56,765 nucleotides of DNA from Acidovorax facilis (GTDB lineage: Bacteria > Pseudomonadota > Gammaproteobacteria > Burkholderiales > Burkholderiaceae_C), in the NCBI RefSeq assembly GCF_023913775.1, contig NZ_JAMXAX010000022.1, forward strand, positions 1 to 56,765, given 5' to 3'. The position numbers and the translations under genes are program-made. Numbering within the stretch: the stretch's first letter is position 1; every line of letters starts with the position of its first letter. The notes under the pieces were generated by a model. That model did not search any database and was not told where the DNA came from. It saw only the letters and a program-made list of their open reading frames with translations. This document shows positions 50,676-56,765 of the stretch, piece by piece.

Positions 50676-51644
50676 TCAGCCAGCGTTGTCGAGGGCCTCG
50701 TCACTACCTCCAGTCGGGCCGCCTTCGATCGGCGCCGTGTCCGGGGATTGTTTGGCGACCGCCTCCCTGCGACGCAACATTTCGTCGCGGTACGTCGTGA
50801 TCCAACCAGGCACGGAAAGAATGTCCTGCCCCTGATTGGCACGCTGCAGCAGGTCCGTCTCGATGTACACGACGTCGCTGATGATGCCCTGGCCGTCAGG
50901 GGCGGGAACGATCTTGCGACGCAGCCTGCCCGCGACCTTGATAGCCACTCCAGGGTGCTTTACCCGCTCGAGTTGGGGTCGAACTTGCGAACCCACCAGG
51001 CGAATGGGAAGCGACTTGTCCCGTTCTTCGTGCTGGCGAATGTCGACTCGCCCATGGCCATGCTCTTGGTACTCGTTCGGCGGGACGTAGGAACGGCGAT
51101 CGACGAACCCTGCAATCATCACTCGGTTGCCGTTGTTGTCCAGCGCGCCTGTCCGGTTGCTACCGCGCGTCATTTCGTACATTTCAATGATGGCCGAGAT
51201 CGCCTCGTCTTGACTGTTTTCCTCCTTGAGGAGATCCAAGAACTCCTTCTTGATCGAGCCATCGCGGTGGTACGGAAGCTTGATCTCGCCCATCAAATGC
51301 TCCAGCTTCTCGGAAGAGATTTTGTTTCGGAAGCCAAGCAGGAAGTTGCTCATCGGTGGCATGGTCAGCACCGACGGATCGCTGACCGAGACCACGACCG
51401 GCTTAACGCTCGTGCCCGAGTCGGTGATGTGGGAGTAGCAGTGGACCACCACCGTTTTGATGGAATTGCGCGGCGGCATCCGGTAGCCCAGGTTCGGCAG
51501 GAAGACCGGGATGTCGAGCTGCTCGTTGCCAGTCTGGCGGACATAGAAGCGGTCGCGCTCTTCGGTGATGACGATGGCACCTGTCAGGTAGCCAATGTTG
51601 AGCATTGCATTGACGAAGCGAAAGTTTGCGTTGGCACCGGCCAT
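50676..51644 (-). CDS. Hypothetical protein, possible OB-fold nucleic-acid-binding protein
   Basis: The start was set at ATG 51644 (MAGANANFRFVNAMLNIGYL), with GAGGAG upstream. 322 residues. It is beta-rich with two similar halves: GYLTGAIVITEERDRFYVRQ … KTVVVHCYSHI … VVVSVSDPSVL, and VMIAGFVDRR … LPIRLVGSQVR … KVAGRLRRKIVPAPDG … VVYIETDLLQRA. Such strands with basic surfaces resemble SSB-like OB folds, which is inference only. A linker of ~90 residues (near 115-200) separates the halves. It is placed among primase, DnaC-like and exonuclease genes. Its own promoter (51684-51713) carries the AATTGTT motif. Confidence 0.6.
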   Translation of the reverse strand: MAGANANFRFVNAMLNIGYLTGAIVITEERDRFYVRQTGNEQLDIPVFLPNLGYRMPPRNSIKTVVVHCYSHITDSGTSVKPVVVSVSDPSVLTMPPMSNFLLGFRNKISSEKLEHLMGEIKLPYHRDGSIKKEFLDLLKEENSQDEAISAIIEMYEMTRGSNRTGALDNNGNRVMIAGFVDRRSYVPPNEYQEHGHGRVDIRQHEERDKSLPIRLVGSQVRPQLERVKHPGVAIKVAGRLRRKIVPAPDGQGIISDVVYIETDLLQRANQGQDILSVPGWITTYRDEMLRRREAVAKQSPDTAPIEGGPTGGSDEALDNAG

Positions 51645-51683
51645 GTTGGCTCCTCGGAAGAAGAAGGCGTTATTAGTACGCGG

Positions 51684-51728
51684 ATTGTACCAAATAGGAC
51701 TCGACCGAAACAATTAGTGATAACAATT
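51684..51728 (-). promoter_or_regulatory. Promoter of the 50676-51644 gene with two AATTGTT motifs
   Basis: On the minus strand TTGTTT (51713-51708) and TACAAT (51689-51684) are 18 bases apart. The -35 lies within AATTGTT (51715-51709), and a second AATTGTT followed by ATCAC lies 13 bases further upstream (51728-51722). The start codon is 39 bases downstream of the -10 element. Confidence 0.55.
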
Positions 51729-51749
51729 TTGCAGCACTCGCGCCAAAGA

Positions 51750-51776
51750 AAAAGGCCCGCGCAGGGCGGGCCTTTT
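51750..51776 (-). terminator. Terminator of the primase gene
   Basis: AAAAGGCCCGC and GCGGGCCTTTT around GCAGG form a strong stem with a T-run on the minus strand, 18 bases past the primase stop codon. Confidence 0.9.
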
Positions 51777-51793
51777 GGTGTGATGCAAGCTGG

Positions 51794-52801
51794 TCATGGG
51801 CTTGAGGCCCCTCTCAGGGTCTTGAGGTAGTCATTCCAGTCGTTCCCGGCGGGTGCGGGATCGTCGATGACATTCAGCTCAAGGGTTGCCAGCTCCCCAG
51901 AGATCTTCGCCATCGCGTCCCTGCCTGGTTCATCGTTGTCCAGGCCGGTGTGGAATGTCGAGTAGCCGTGTGCTTTCATGCTCGAAAACCATTCAACCTG
52001 CCATGAATTTGTCCCAGGAATACCCATGATCGATCTCGTTTCACCGAGCTCAATACAGGACAGGACGTCAATTAGGCCTTCGACAATTTTGACCTCCTTT
52101 TCCGCCTTGATGAAGTATGGATAATTCAGAGAACCAAATCTCAGTGCCTTTTTAAAGGTTTCTGATTCTTCGACCATTCTGAACTCTACCGCACAATCCT
52201 TGGGCAATATACCCACGACGGGTCTGAAGGCCGCCGCAGGCCATTTCTTTGGCGCTGTCAGTAATCCGCAGTTCTCGGCTACATCTTGACCGCCAAGCAC
52301 TTCGAAGATCATCTTTCTAGCAAGATGCACGTCACTCGGGAGAAATCGCAATTGGTCTGCCTCCACCATCTTCTCAATGGAGGCCGAAGAAATGCAACGT
52401 CCCCGCAGATATGCGAATACCTTGTCGTCTGGATGTTTCGATAGGCCCTCTCGCAGCAGTTGGATATGCGAGCGAGACATCGCGCTGCTCGGCCGAGATG
52501 GCCGTTGCGGCGGACAGGGCTCTTTCGCGTCCGAGGGCGCGAACCGTACCCCATTGCGCGTTCGGGCGAACGCATCTGCCGTTGAGCAGCCGGTGGCCGC
52601 TACGATGAAATCCACAATGTCACCATGACTGCCGCATGCCTGGCATTTCCAACGCTCCTTATCATCCTTCCCAAAAAAGATGCAGAAGCGATTGGAGTGC
52701 GGGGTTCCGATGCCACAAGTTGGGCACCGCGGCCCCCCGAACGTGCGTCCTTGCTTTCGAACGGGATAGCTGAGATCCAGCGCTGTTTGTACGAGTGACA
52801 T
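51794..52801 (-). CDS. CHC2/Toprim DNA primase
   Basis: The start was set at ATG 52801, with GGAGGG upstream. 335 residues. The zinc finger RCPTCG…CQACGSHGDIVDFI (C26, C29, C53, C56) is DnaG-type. The Toprim core follows: IVEGLIDVLSCI near 240 and LDNDEPGRDAMAKI near 290. The middle part (FAYLRGRCISSASIEKM) fits plasmid/phage primases, and no helicase domain is attached. Primases on conjugative elements prime the transferred strand in the recipient. Its neighbours include a DnaC-like ATPase. Confidence 0.9.
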   Translation of the reverse strand: MSLVQTALDLSYPVRKQGRTFGGPRCPTCGIGTPHSNRFCIFFGKDDKERWKCQACGSHGDIVDFIVAATGCSTADAFARTRNGVRFAPSDAKEPCPPQRPSRPSSAMSRSHIQLLREGLSKHPDDKVFAYLRGRCISSASIEKMVEADQLRFLPSDVHLARKMIFEVLGGQDVAENCGLLTAPKKWPAAAFRPVVGILPKDCAVEFRMVEESETFKKALRFGSLNYPYFIKAEKEVKIVEGLIDVLSCIELGETRSIMGIPGTNSWQVEWFSSMKAHGYSTFHTGLDNDEPGRDAMAKISGELATLELNVIDDPAPAGNDWNDYLKTLRGASSP

Positions 52802-52836
52802 GGAGCCCTCCGTTGTTGATACAGCACTACTTGCGC

Positions 52837-53268
52837 TCAGTGCGCGGATAACTGCCCGGGAGAGATCGCGAGGTCTTCGACGTTTCCGCCATTGTTGCGG
52901 TAGGCAATGAACCACTCAGGCCTCTTTCCGGCACCAGACCACGTGATACTCGCGTCCAGAGGATGGCGATAACGAGGCTCGCCCTTCGACTTGCGTCTAT
53001 TGGCTGGGATCGCGAGAACCCGGGAGAACATGATCTCCTTTTCCCAGGGTTTGACGATTTCTAGGATCACCTCGGCGAGCGGGCGCTTTCGTAGTCTAGA
53101 CAGCTCGGCGATGGATTCGCGAATGGAGTCGTACGACTCCTTCACGCGCTGATCGACTTCTTTTCGCACCCCCTCCATTCGGTCCATTGCGGCTTCCAGA
53201 TCGCCCAGTGGCTCAGGGATACTGTCATTTGCTGGTTTGCTTCCTTGCATTTCCGGCTTAAACTCCAT
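52837..53268 (-). CDS. H-NS-family nucleoid protein
   Basis: The start is uncertain: ATG 53268 (MEFKPEMQGSKPAND) or ATG 53250. ~143 residues. The N-terminal part is helical and coiled (LGDLEAAMDRMEGVRKEVDQRVKES … AELSRLRKRPLAEV). The C-terminal motif YRHPLDASITWSGAGKRPEWF is the H-NS DNA-binding signature. Such proteins on mobile elements silence AT-rich or foreign DNA and reduce fitness cost. The binding preference fits the AT-rich intergenic motifs seen here. Confidence 0.85.
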   Translation of the reverse strand: MEFKPEMQGSKPANDSIPEPLGDLEAAMDRMEGVRKEVDQRVKESYDSIRESIAELSRLRKRPLAEVILEIVKPWEKEIMFSRVLAIPANRRKSKGEPRYRHPLDASITWSGAGKRPEWFIAYRNNGGNVEDLAISPGQLSAH

Positions 53269-53312
53269 TAATACTCGTGCGGTGCTACAATTCAAGATCG
53301 GGAGTAATAATC

Positions 53313-53600
53313 TTGGCTGCAAAACCTTTCCTATTCGCATTGTGTGCACTTGGGCCGTCCGTATCGATGGCTTCCCAGTCCCCGGATTCCACGAGCAACG
53401 CCGTTTTGGTAACTGTGCTCATTTTTATCGGCATTCTGGTTTTGGTGTCTGAGAAGCTGAGGACATTTGCGGCCTGGTTGGTGGTGAAACCTTTCATTTC
53501 TTTTGGCAAGGCCCATGTTTCGCTGGCGAAGCATTTGTTGCCGAAGGATGTTGTGTTTCCTGACGTGGCCAAGCGGACTGCCACGGATCAAACCCCTTGA
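53313..53600 (+). CDS. Small secreted/membrane protein (95 aa)
   Basis: No ATG fits; TTG 53313 with GGGAG eight bases upstream gives a signal-like N-terminus (…LAAKPFLFALCALGPSVSMAS) and one membrane helix (NAVLVTVLIFIGILVLVSEK), then a basic tail. It lies divergent from the H-NS gene and convergent with the DnaC-like gene. The TTG choice is uncertain. Function unknown. Confidence 0.5.
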   Translation: MAAKPFLFALCALGPSVSMASQSPDSTSNAVLVTVLIFIGILVLVSEKLRTFAAWLVVKPFISFGKAHVSLAKHLLPKDVVFPDVAKRTATDQTP

Positions 53601-53611
53601 CGGCGGCCTGT

Positions 53612-54193
53612 CTAGGCTGCGTCCAACTCGATCTTGAAGGGTCGCATCCGCCCACTCGGGGTGCCTGCCACCCCGTAGACGTCTGATTCACTGAGGGACC
53701 TGACGGACGTTGCAAATCCCGTGACCTTCCCGTTGGCGTAGCGTGCTTCAAGGACCTGCGCAACGCACCGATTCGCCGCCTCGAAGTCTAGGTCATGGAA
53801 CAGTGTCATCCCGAAGTCGTCGACCATCAGGAAGTCATACTCCGAGAGGAGCGACATGAGGCTGCTGCCTTGGTGGGACTCTTCCGCGAGAAGCGCCTGG
53901 ACCATGTCATACGCCGTGACGTAGATTGCTGATAGCCCTGCATGGCCCATCTCGCGCACTAGAGCGATGGATGTATGCGTTTTCCCATGGCCGTGCTCTG
54001 CGACCAGCACCAGATCGCAGTCGGTGAGGTGTTTGCTGACCTGAAGTACGTATCGATCCAGGAGTCGCGCAGCTCCCGGGAAGAACGAGGCCACGCTTCG
54101 GACGTTGGCTTGCGAATACTTGGCCGGTGGGTTCGTGCTCATCAACCCCGCGTTGAGGAACAAAACCGACCGGACTGCTGAAAGATCTGACAC
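53612..54193 (-). CDS. DnaC/IstB-like ATPase
   Basis: The start is GTG 54193 (MSDLSAVRSV), with GAGGGG upstream. ATG 54142 is an alternative. 193 residues. Walker A EHGHGKT at 66-72, Walker B YDFLMVDDFG at 119-128, and an arginine finger region in the C-terminal half. Related to the DnaC/IstB helicase-loader AAA+ family, shorter than DnaC (245). With the primase it may support strand replication of the element. Upstream lies a perfect inverted repeat (54212-54241). Confidence 0.85.
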   Translation of the reverse strand: MSDLSAVRSVLFLNAGLMSTNPPAKYSQANVRSVASFFPGAARLLDRYVLQVSKHLTDCDLVLVAEHGHGKTHTSIALVREMGHAGLSAIYVTAYDMVQALLAEESHQGSSLMSLLSEYDFLMVDDFGMTLFHDLDFEAANRCVAQVLEARYANGKVTGFATSVRSLSESDVYGVAGTPSGRMRPFKIELDAA

Positions 54194-54211
54194 TCGCGAC
54201 CCCTCGTGAAA

Positions 54212-54241
54212 ACAAATGGTACCGCAAATGATACCATTTGT
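54212..54241. promoter_or_regulatory. 30-bp operator-like inverted repeat before the DnaC-like gene
   Basis: ACAAATGGTA (54212-54221) and TACCATTTGT (54232-54241) are exact reverse complements with a 10-base spacer, so the centres of the arms are 20 bases (two helical turns) apart. It lies 19 bases upstream of the GTG start, in the promoter region. CAAATGGT also recurs at 56404-56410. Confidence 0.7.
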
Positions 54242-54295
54242 TATAGATCACAGGGGATTTCGCGTATCAAATAGTGTCGCTTTGGGCTTTGTTTG

Positions 54296-54838
54296 TTACG
54301 TTCTTGCTGCACAGAGTTGGAACTGCTGCAGCACGGCCTTGCCGAGCGCAGTGCCAGAGCTCGGGGTCGCCTCCAGCAGGTCTGCAAGCCCTGTCAAGCC
54401 CTCCATCCCACCCGAGAAGAGCCAATTCCGCATGTCGTAGAGAGCAGCGCGAGCCTCTTCAATCGACTCAAAAACCAAAATGGTGTCAAGTCCTTCGCTA
54501 AGCCATGACAGTGTGGCCTCGTACTCGTTGATGGGTTCTATCGAGTAGGTGCCGTCATCCTTTGTATAGGCATCGGCGCGATAAAGCTTTGCATGCATTC
54601 CCTGGTCCATCAGCACGTCGTAGAGCCATTCCTGCTCTGTACCAATGAGTTCGCTTGGAGCTGGGTTGCCGAGGCGCCCGAGCAATTCCTTAGCCGTGAT
54701 TCGCTCGAACATCACACGATCAGTCACGTGGCAAATCGTCTTGCGCTCCAGTTGAACCTGGGCAACGAACGATTCCATGTCTGGTGCAGACCAGCACTTC
54801 GGCAATCCCTTTTTTGGTACCTCAACAACGTAAAGCAT
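54296..54838 (-). CDS. Hypothetical protein (180 aa)
   Basis: The start was set at ATG 54838 (MLYVVEVPKKGLPKCW), with GAGGG upstream. The longer frame to 54883 runs into a palindrome. Soluble alpha/beta with acidic character (FVAQVQLERKTICHVTDRVMFERITAKEL … EWLYDVLMDQGMHAKLYRADAYTKDDGTYS … EEARAALYDMRNWLFSGG). I recognise no family. Together with the two genes upstream it forms a minus-strand cluster of unknown genes. Its promoter region holds two inverted repeats. Confidence 0.65.
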   Translation of the reverse strand: MLYVVEVPKKGLPKCWSAPDMESFVAQVQLERKTICHVTDRVMFERITAKELLGRLGNPAPSELIGTEQEWLYDVLMDQGMHAKLYRADAYTKDDGTYSIEPINEYEATLSWLSEGLDTILVFESIEEARAALYDMRNWLFSGGMEGLTGLADLLEATPSSGTALGKAVLQQFQLCAART

Positions 54839-54860
54839 GCGTCCCTCGAAGCAAACGAAA

Positions 54861-54882
54861 TGACAATTATGAGTTATTGTCA
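54861..54882. promoter_or_regulatory. Inverted repeat TGACAAT-N8-ATTGTCA
   Basis: Seven-base arms, exact, at 54861-54867 and 54876-54882, 23 bases upstream of ATG 54838. They overlap the expected promoter. ATTGT is shared with the AATTGTT motif family. Confidence 0.5.
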
Positions 54883-54924
54883 CGAATTGTAGCAGTCAAT
54901 ACTTTCTCATTCCCGACAAAGGTG

Positions 54925-54940
54925 TAACAATACATTGTTA
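54925..54940. promoter_or_regulatory. Inverted repeat TAACAAT-AC-ATTGTTA
   Basis: Seven-base arms with a two-base spacer, exact (54925-54940). It ends within the stop codon of the 54938-55459 gene. This is the only place where the ATTGTTA half-site forms a close palindrome, which supports a dimeric protein binding it. Confidence 0.55.
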
Positions 54941-55459
54941 ACTGCCAAGGTATTGACCACGAGCAGGATCGCAGGCTAGCTCCAATTGTTCCAGGGTGAT
55001 CCGCCCCTCACGGGAACTGGTGGCAAAGACAATACGCTGCACCACGTCGGTGCTTGGGGACAACATATAGACAGCGCCTGCAGCCCGAGCAATTGCAATG
55101 GCCGGGCGCCTCAATGTGGCAGAGACCGCCATCGCGTTTGCGAGTGCCCGCCACATCTCCCTCGAGCTGAATTGGGCCGTCCAAAGATCGGATGTGTGCT
55201 CGGGGCCATGGCCGCTGCCTGAAAGGACGATGAGGCCGTCACCCAGCTCAAACAAGGCCTCGGGATCTGCCCGCCAAGCTCCAAGGCTGGCACTCTCGCC
55301 AGAAAGCGACAGCTGCACTGGCAGACGGCCAATGAGCATCGGGAGATCGCGCCTCACTGGAGGGAAGCCGGCAATTGCTCTTGGCGAGTGAAAGGCAGCC
55401 TGTACTCGAACACCAAGGCGATCGGCAGTTGCGTCCCATCGGATCGGGCTTGCTTTCAA
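54938..55459 (-). CDS. Hypothetical protein (173 aa)
   Basis: The start ATG 55459 overlaps the stop of the gene before it (ATGA). Mixed alpha/beta: VQAAFHSPRAIAGFPP … MLIGRLPVQLSLSGES … ALFELGDGLIVLSGSGHGPEHTSDLWTAQF … VQRIVFATSSREGRITLEQLELACDP. The glycine/serine turn 'LSGSGHGPE' is not a standard nucleotide-binding motif. No signal peptide. I recognise no family. It is probably translated with its neighbours. Confidence 0.6.
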   Translation of the reverse strand: MKASPIRWDATADRLGVRVQAAFHSPRAIAGFPPVRRDLPMLIGRLPVQLSLSGESASLGAWRADPEALFELGDGLIVLSGSGHGPEHTSDLWTAQFSSREMWRALANAMAVSATLRRPAIAIARAAGAVYMLSPSTDVVQRIVFATSSREGRITLEQLELACDPARGQYLGS

Positions 55460-55905
55460 GGTGCCCCCCCTGCCCGCTCACGCTCCTGGGCACGCTTGAT
55501 CGCGGCGCGGATAACTTCGGCCGTCCGGAGCATCGACTCATCGGCCAATTCTCGCGAAGCTGCGGGTAGAACGAGAGCGTCGTTGTTGCGCGCCGCGCTG
55601 GCTTCGCTGGCCTGTTCCGCGTGCAGATGCTCGACGTTCCGCACCTGGCGACTGTCACTGCCAATGAGCGGCTCACCGGCCGGAGTAAGCACGGCGAGGC
55701 CGATCGCGCCGATGGCCACGCCCACCATCGCGCTCACGCCGGCGGCCACGGATGCGCGCCAGGTTGTGCCAGTTTTCAGTCCAGGGCCAACAGCCTTCAA
55801 GTCATCTGCAGGCTCAGGCGCGGTTTTGGTGTCGCGCCGCGGAAGCTCAAACGGAATCCATCCGCCGGGCCCGCCAAGGTCCAGCTCTGTCCCAATCGCA
55901 ATCAT
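55456..55905 (-). CDS. Membrane-anchored hypothetical protein (149 aa)
   Basis: The start ATG is at 55905 (MIAIGTELDLGGPGGW). A single hydrophobic segment at ~50-75 (ASVAAGVSAMVGVAIGAIGLAVL) lies after a 45-residue cytoplasmic-type stretch with PRRDTKTAPEPADD. The C-terminal half is helical and charged (EHLHAEQASEASAARNN … AEVIRAAIKRAQERERA). A bitopic scaffold or entry-type protein is possible. Its promoter region contains TTTGTTAC near 55918-55926. Function unknown. Confidence 0.6.
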   Translation of the reverse strand: MIAIGTELDLGGPGGWIPFELPRRDTKTAPEPADDLKAVGPGLKTGTTWRASVAAGVSAMVGVAIGAIGLAVLTPAGEPLIGSDSRQVRNVEHLHAEQASEASAARNNDALVLPAASRELADESMLRTAEVIRAAIKRAQERERAGGAP

Positions 55906-56016
55906 TCAGCACCTTTGATTTGTTACCTCATGCAATTCTATTTGTTGTGCGCAGTTATCTCAAAGTCTCCTGCAAGTGTGGCTGTACTGCTTGCGCAGGT
56001 TTTTCTGGAGATTCCA

Positions 56017-56172
56017 ATGAAGTTCTATACCGTGGTTGCACAAGATGGCCTCACCTATGTGGAACCGTTCGTTCGCTCGCCCGCGTCATCGCTTTCCGTC
56101 GTGCGGGCCTCAGCCCATCATTTCGCTCATCAGGTCGCCAGTGGGTGCCGATCATTCTGGAATTGGTGCTGA
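56017..56172 (+). CDS. Small unknown protein (51 aa), possibly first half of a split gene
   Basis: ATG 56017 with GGAG six bases upstream opens MKFYTVVAQDGLTYVEPFVRS and runs to TGA 56170-56172. That stop overlaps the ATG of the next frame (TGATG). The reading change near 56140 (the frame …HQVASGC versus …SSGRQWVPIILELVL) would join the two into one ~110-residue protein. Either a coupled pair or a frameshifted gene. Confidence 0.4.
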   Translation: MKFYTVVAQDGLTYVEPFVRSPASSLSVVRASAHHFAHQVASGCRSFWNWC

Positions 56173-56354
56173 TGCAGTACCGCAGTAGCGCTACAAGGCC
56201 AGCATGCGCGCCAGCTGTTCCGCCTGATGGTGGTTTCGTCGACCTCTACAGCTCTCTTGAGGGGTTTGACGGTGACGTCGAGCGCCTTTCGTACGTATCG
56301 CATAATTGCTATCGCGGCCAGACCATCTTGCCGGTTGAGGATGTGCCCTTCTAG
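56172..56354 (+). CDS. Small unknown protein (60 aa), possibly second half of a split gene
   Basis: ATG 56172 opens MQYRSSATRPACAP and continues GGFVDLYSSLEGFDGDVERLSYVSHNCYRG … VEDVPF. The frame is open further upstream (GRQWVPIILELVL), so the upstream part of this frame also looks coding. No ribosome-binding site of its own; coupling by the TGATG overlap or a frameshift would explain it. Function unknown. Confidence 0.4.
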   Translation: MQYRSSATRPACAPAVPPDGGFVDLYSSLEGFDGDVERLSYVSHNCYRGQTILPVEDVPF

Positions 56355-56422
56355 GAGGGCTGATTTGACGCCCCATAGCGGCCGCCGTCGAACCGATTGC
56401 ACCAAATGGTGTGTTCCATCCC

Positions 56423-56456
56423 AAATGCCGGCAGTAACAACTGTCGGCATTTTTTA
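56423..56456 (+). terminator. Terminator-like hairpin directly before the lipoprotein start
   Basis: AAATGCCGGCAGT and ACTGTCGGCATTT (one mismatch) flank AACA and are followed by TTT, then ATG at 56456. It looks like the terminator of the preceding small genes, but the next start codon is inside its T-run. Confidence 0.75.
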
Positions 56457-56765
56457 TGCGCAAAACGTTTTTCGTCCTGGCTCTGTGCGTTGCTTTGGCT
56501 AACTGCGCGGGCTCACCCAACAATCGCTCGCGTTACGGAACAATCAAGGAGGTGACCCTGGAGAAGGTGTACACGCGAGGCGCGTCAACCGGCGCTATGG
56601 TCGGTACGGCAGTCGGGATGCTATCCGGCAGCCTGAGCGTAAGCGACCAGCCGTACCACCTTGAACAGTCCCGCGACATCTCGCAAGATCGTGTGCACGT
56701 AAACCATCGTGGACACCATGCTCAAAGATTCAGAGACACCGAGATATGCGACGCGGCGTACCCAC
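56456..56765 (+). CDS. SlyB-like lipoprotein, partial at window edge
   Basis: ATG 56456 opens MRKTFFVLALCVALANCAGS, a lipoprotein signal with C17. The mature part reads RYGTIKEVTLEKVYTRGAS and GAMVGTAVGMLSG, the start of a glycine-zipper region like SlyB/Pcp outer-membrane lipoproteins. The frame is open to the right edge, so the end is not seen. There is no recognisable ribosome-binding site, because the hairpin's T-run directly precedes the ATG. The true start could lie elsewhere, though no better candidate is visible. Confidence 0.6.
   Translation, partial: MRKTFFVLALCVALANCAGSPNNRSRYGTIKEVTLEKVYTRGASTGAMVGTAVGMLSGSLSVSDQPYHLEQSRDISQDRVHVNHRGHHAQRFRDTEICDAAYP

Noticed and set aside
1..56765. 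CRISPR array, integrase, replication initiator or partition genes
   Set aside because: No regularly spaced repeats and no frame with tyrosine/serine recombinase, Rep or ParA motifs was seen; the DnaC-like and primase genes are not initiators by themselves.

Overview
This window is most of the conjugation module, with flanking DNA-processing genes, of a large mobile element (conjugative plasmid or ICE) from a GC-rich betaproteobacterium. Burkholderiales/Comamonadaceae-like is my inference from base composition, the IS481-type transposase start and general protein similarity. The transfer genes are of the F type (TraA, L, E, K, B, V, C, W/TrbC, U, N, F, H, G, D) in the long-protein variant known from SXT/IncC/IncHI elements. 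TraN, TraG and TraF are larger than their F counterparts, TrbC and TraW are fused, and an S26 (TraF/TrhP-like) peptidase is present. The relaxase candidate is an HD-domain (MOB_H-like) protein next to the coupling protein.

Layout. 1-2000 is a graveyard. An IS481-family end inserted at a CTAG site truncates a small winged-helix gene. Upstream of that, an rdgC-like gene carries an internal deletion, a stop codon and a TnpB-only IS200/IS605 element, whose tnpB reads in frame into the rdgC tail. 2150-6640 carries a small unknown gene, topB (DNA topoisomerase III) and a protein with two tandem DUF1071/Sak-type single-strand-annealing domains. 6720-7450 holds two small unknown genes on the minus strand. 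7607-19576 (minus) carries two very large secreted Ig-like/FN3 proteins, then traG and traH. 19714-21676 (plus) is an island with the pilin gene, a secreted unknown and a DUF3800 gene preceded by a structured-RNA candidate. 21761-42728 (minus) is a tightly overlapping operon of about 22 genes for pilus and channel assembly. It includes DsbA-like and cysteine-free DsbC-like proteins, a GspE/PilB-type ATPase, a lytic transglycosylase, S26 and S49 peptidases. 42882-47939 (plus) is the lipoprotein / PH-domain / traD / HD-relaxase operon. 48012-56354 (mostly minus) holds DNA metabolism and control: YqaJ exonuclease, a sigma-like/XRE hybrid regulator, two unknowns, a CHC2-Toprim primase, an H-NS-like protein, a DnaC-like ATPase and several unknown small genes. 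A lipoprotein gene runs off the right edge.

How it fits together. The tra operons build the pilus and channel, and TraD plus the HD protein process and deliver DNA. TopB, primase, DnaC-like ATPase, annealing protein and exonuclease would handle the strand after transfer and recombine it. The H-NS-like protein, the sigma/XRE hybrid and a recurring AATTGTT motif in the intergenic regions look like the control layer. No replication initiator, partition genes, integrase, oriT, tRNA or CRISPR array could be recognised in this window.
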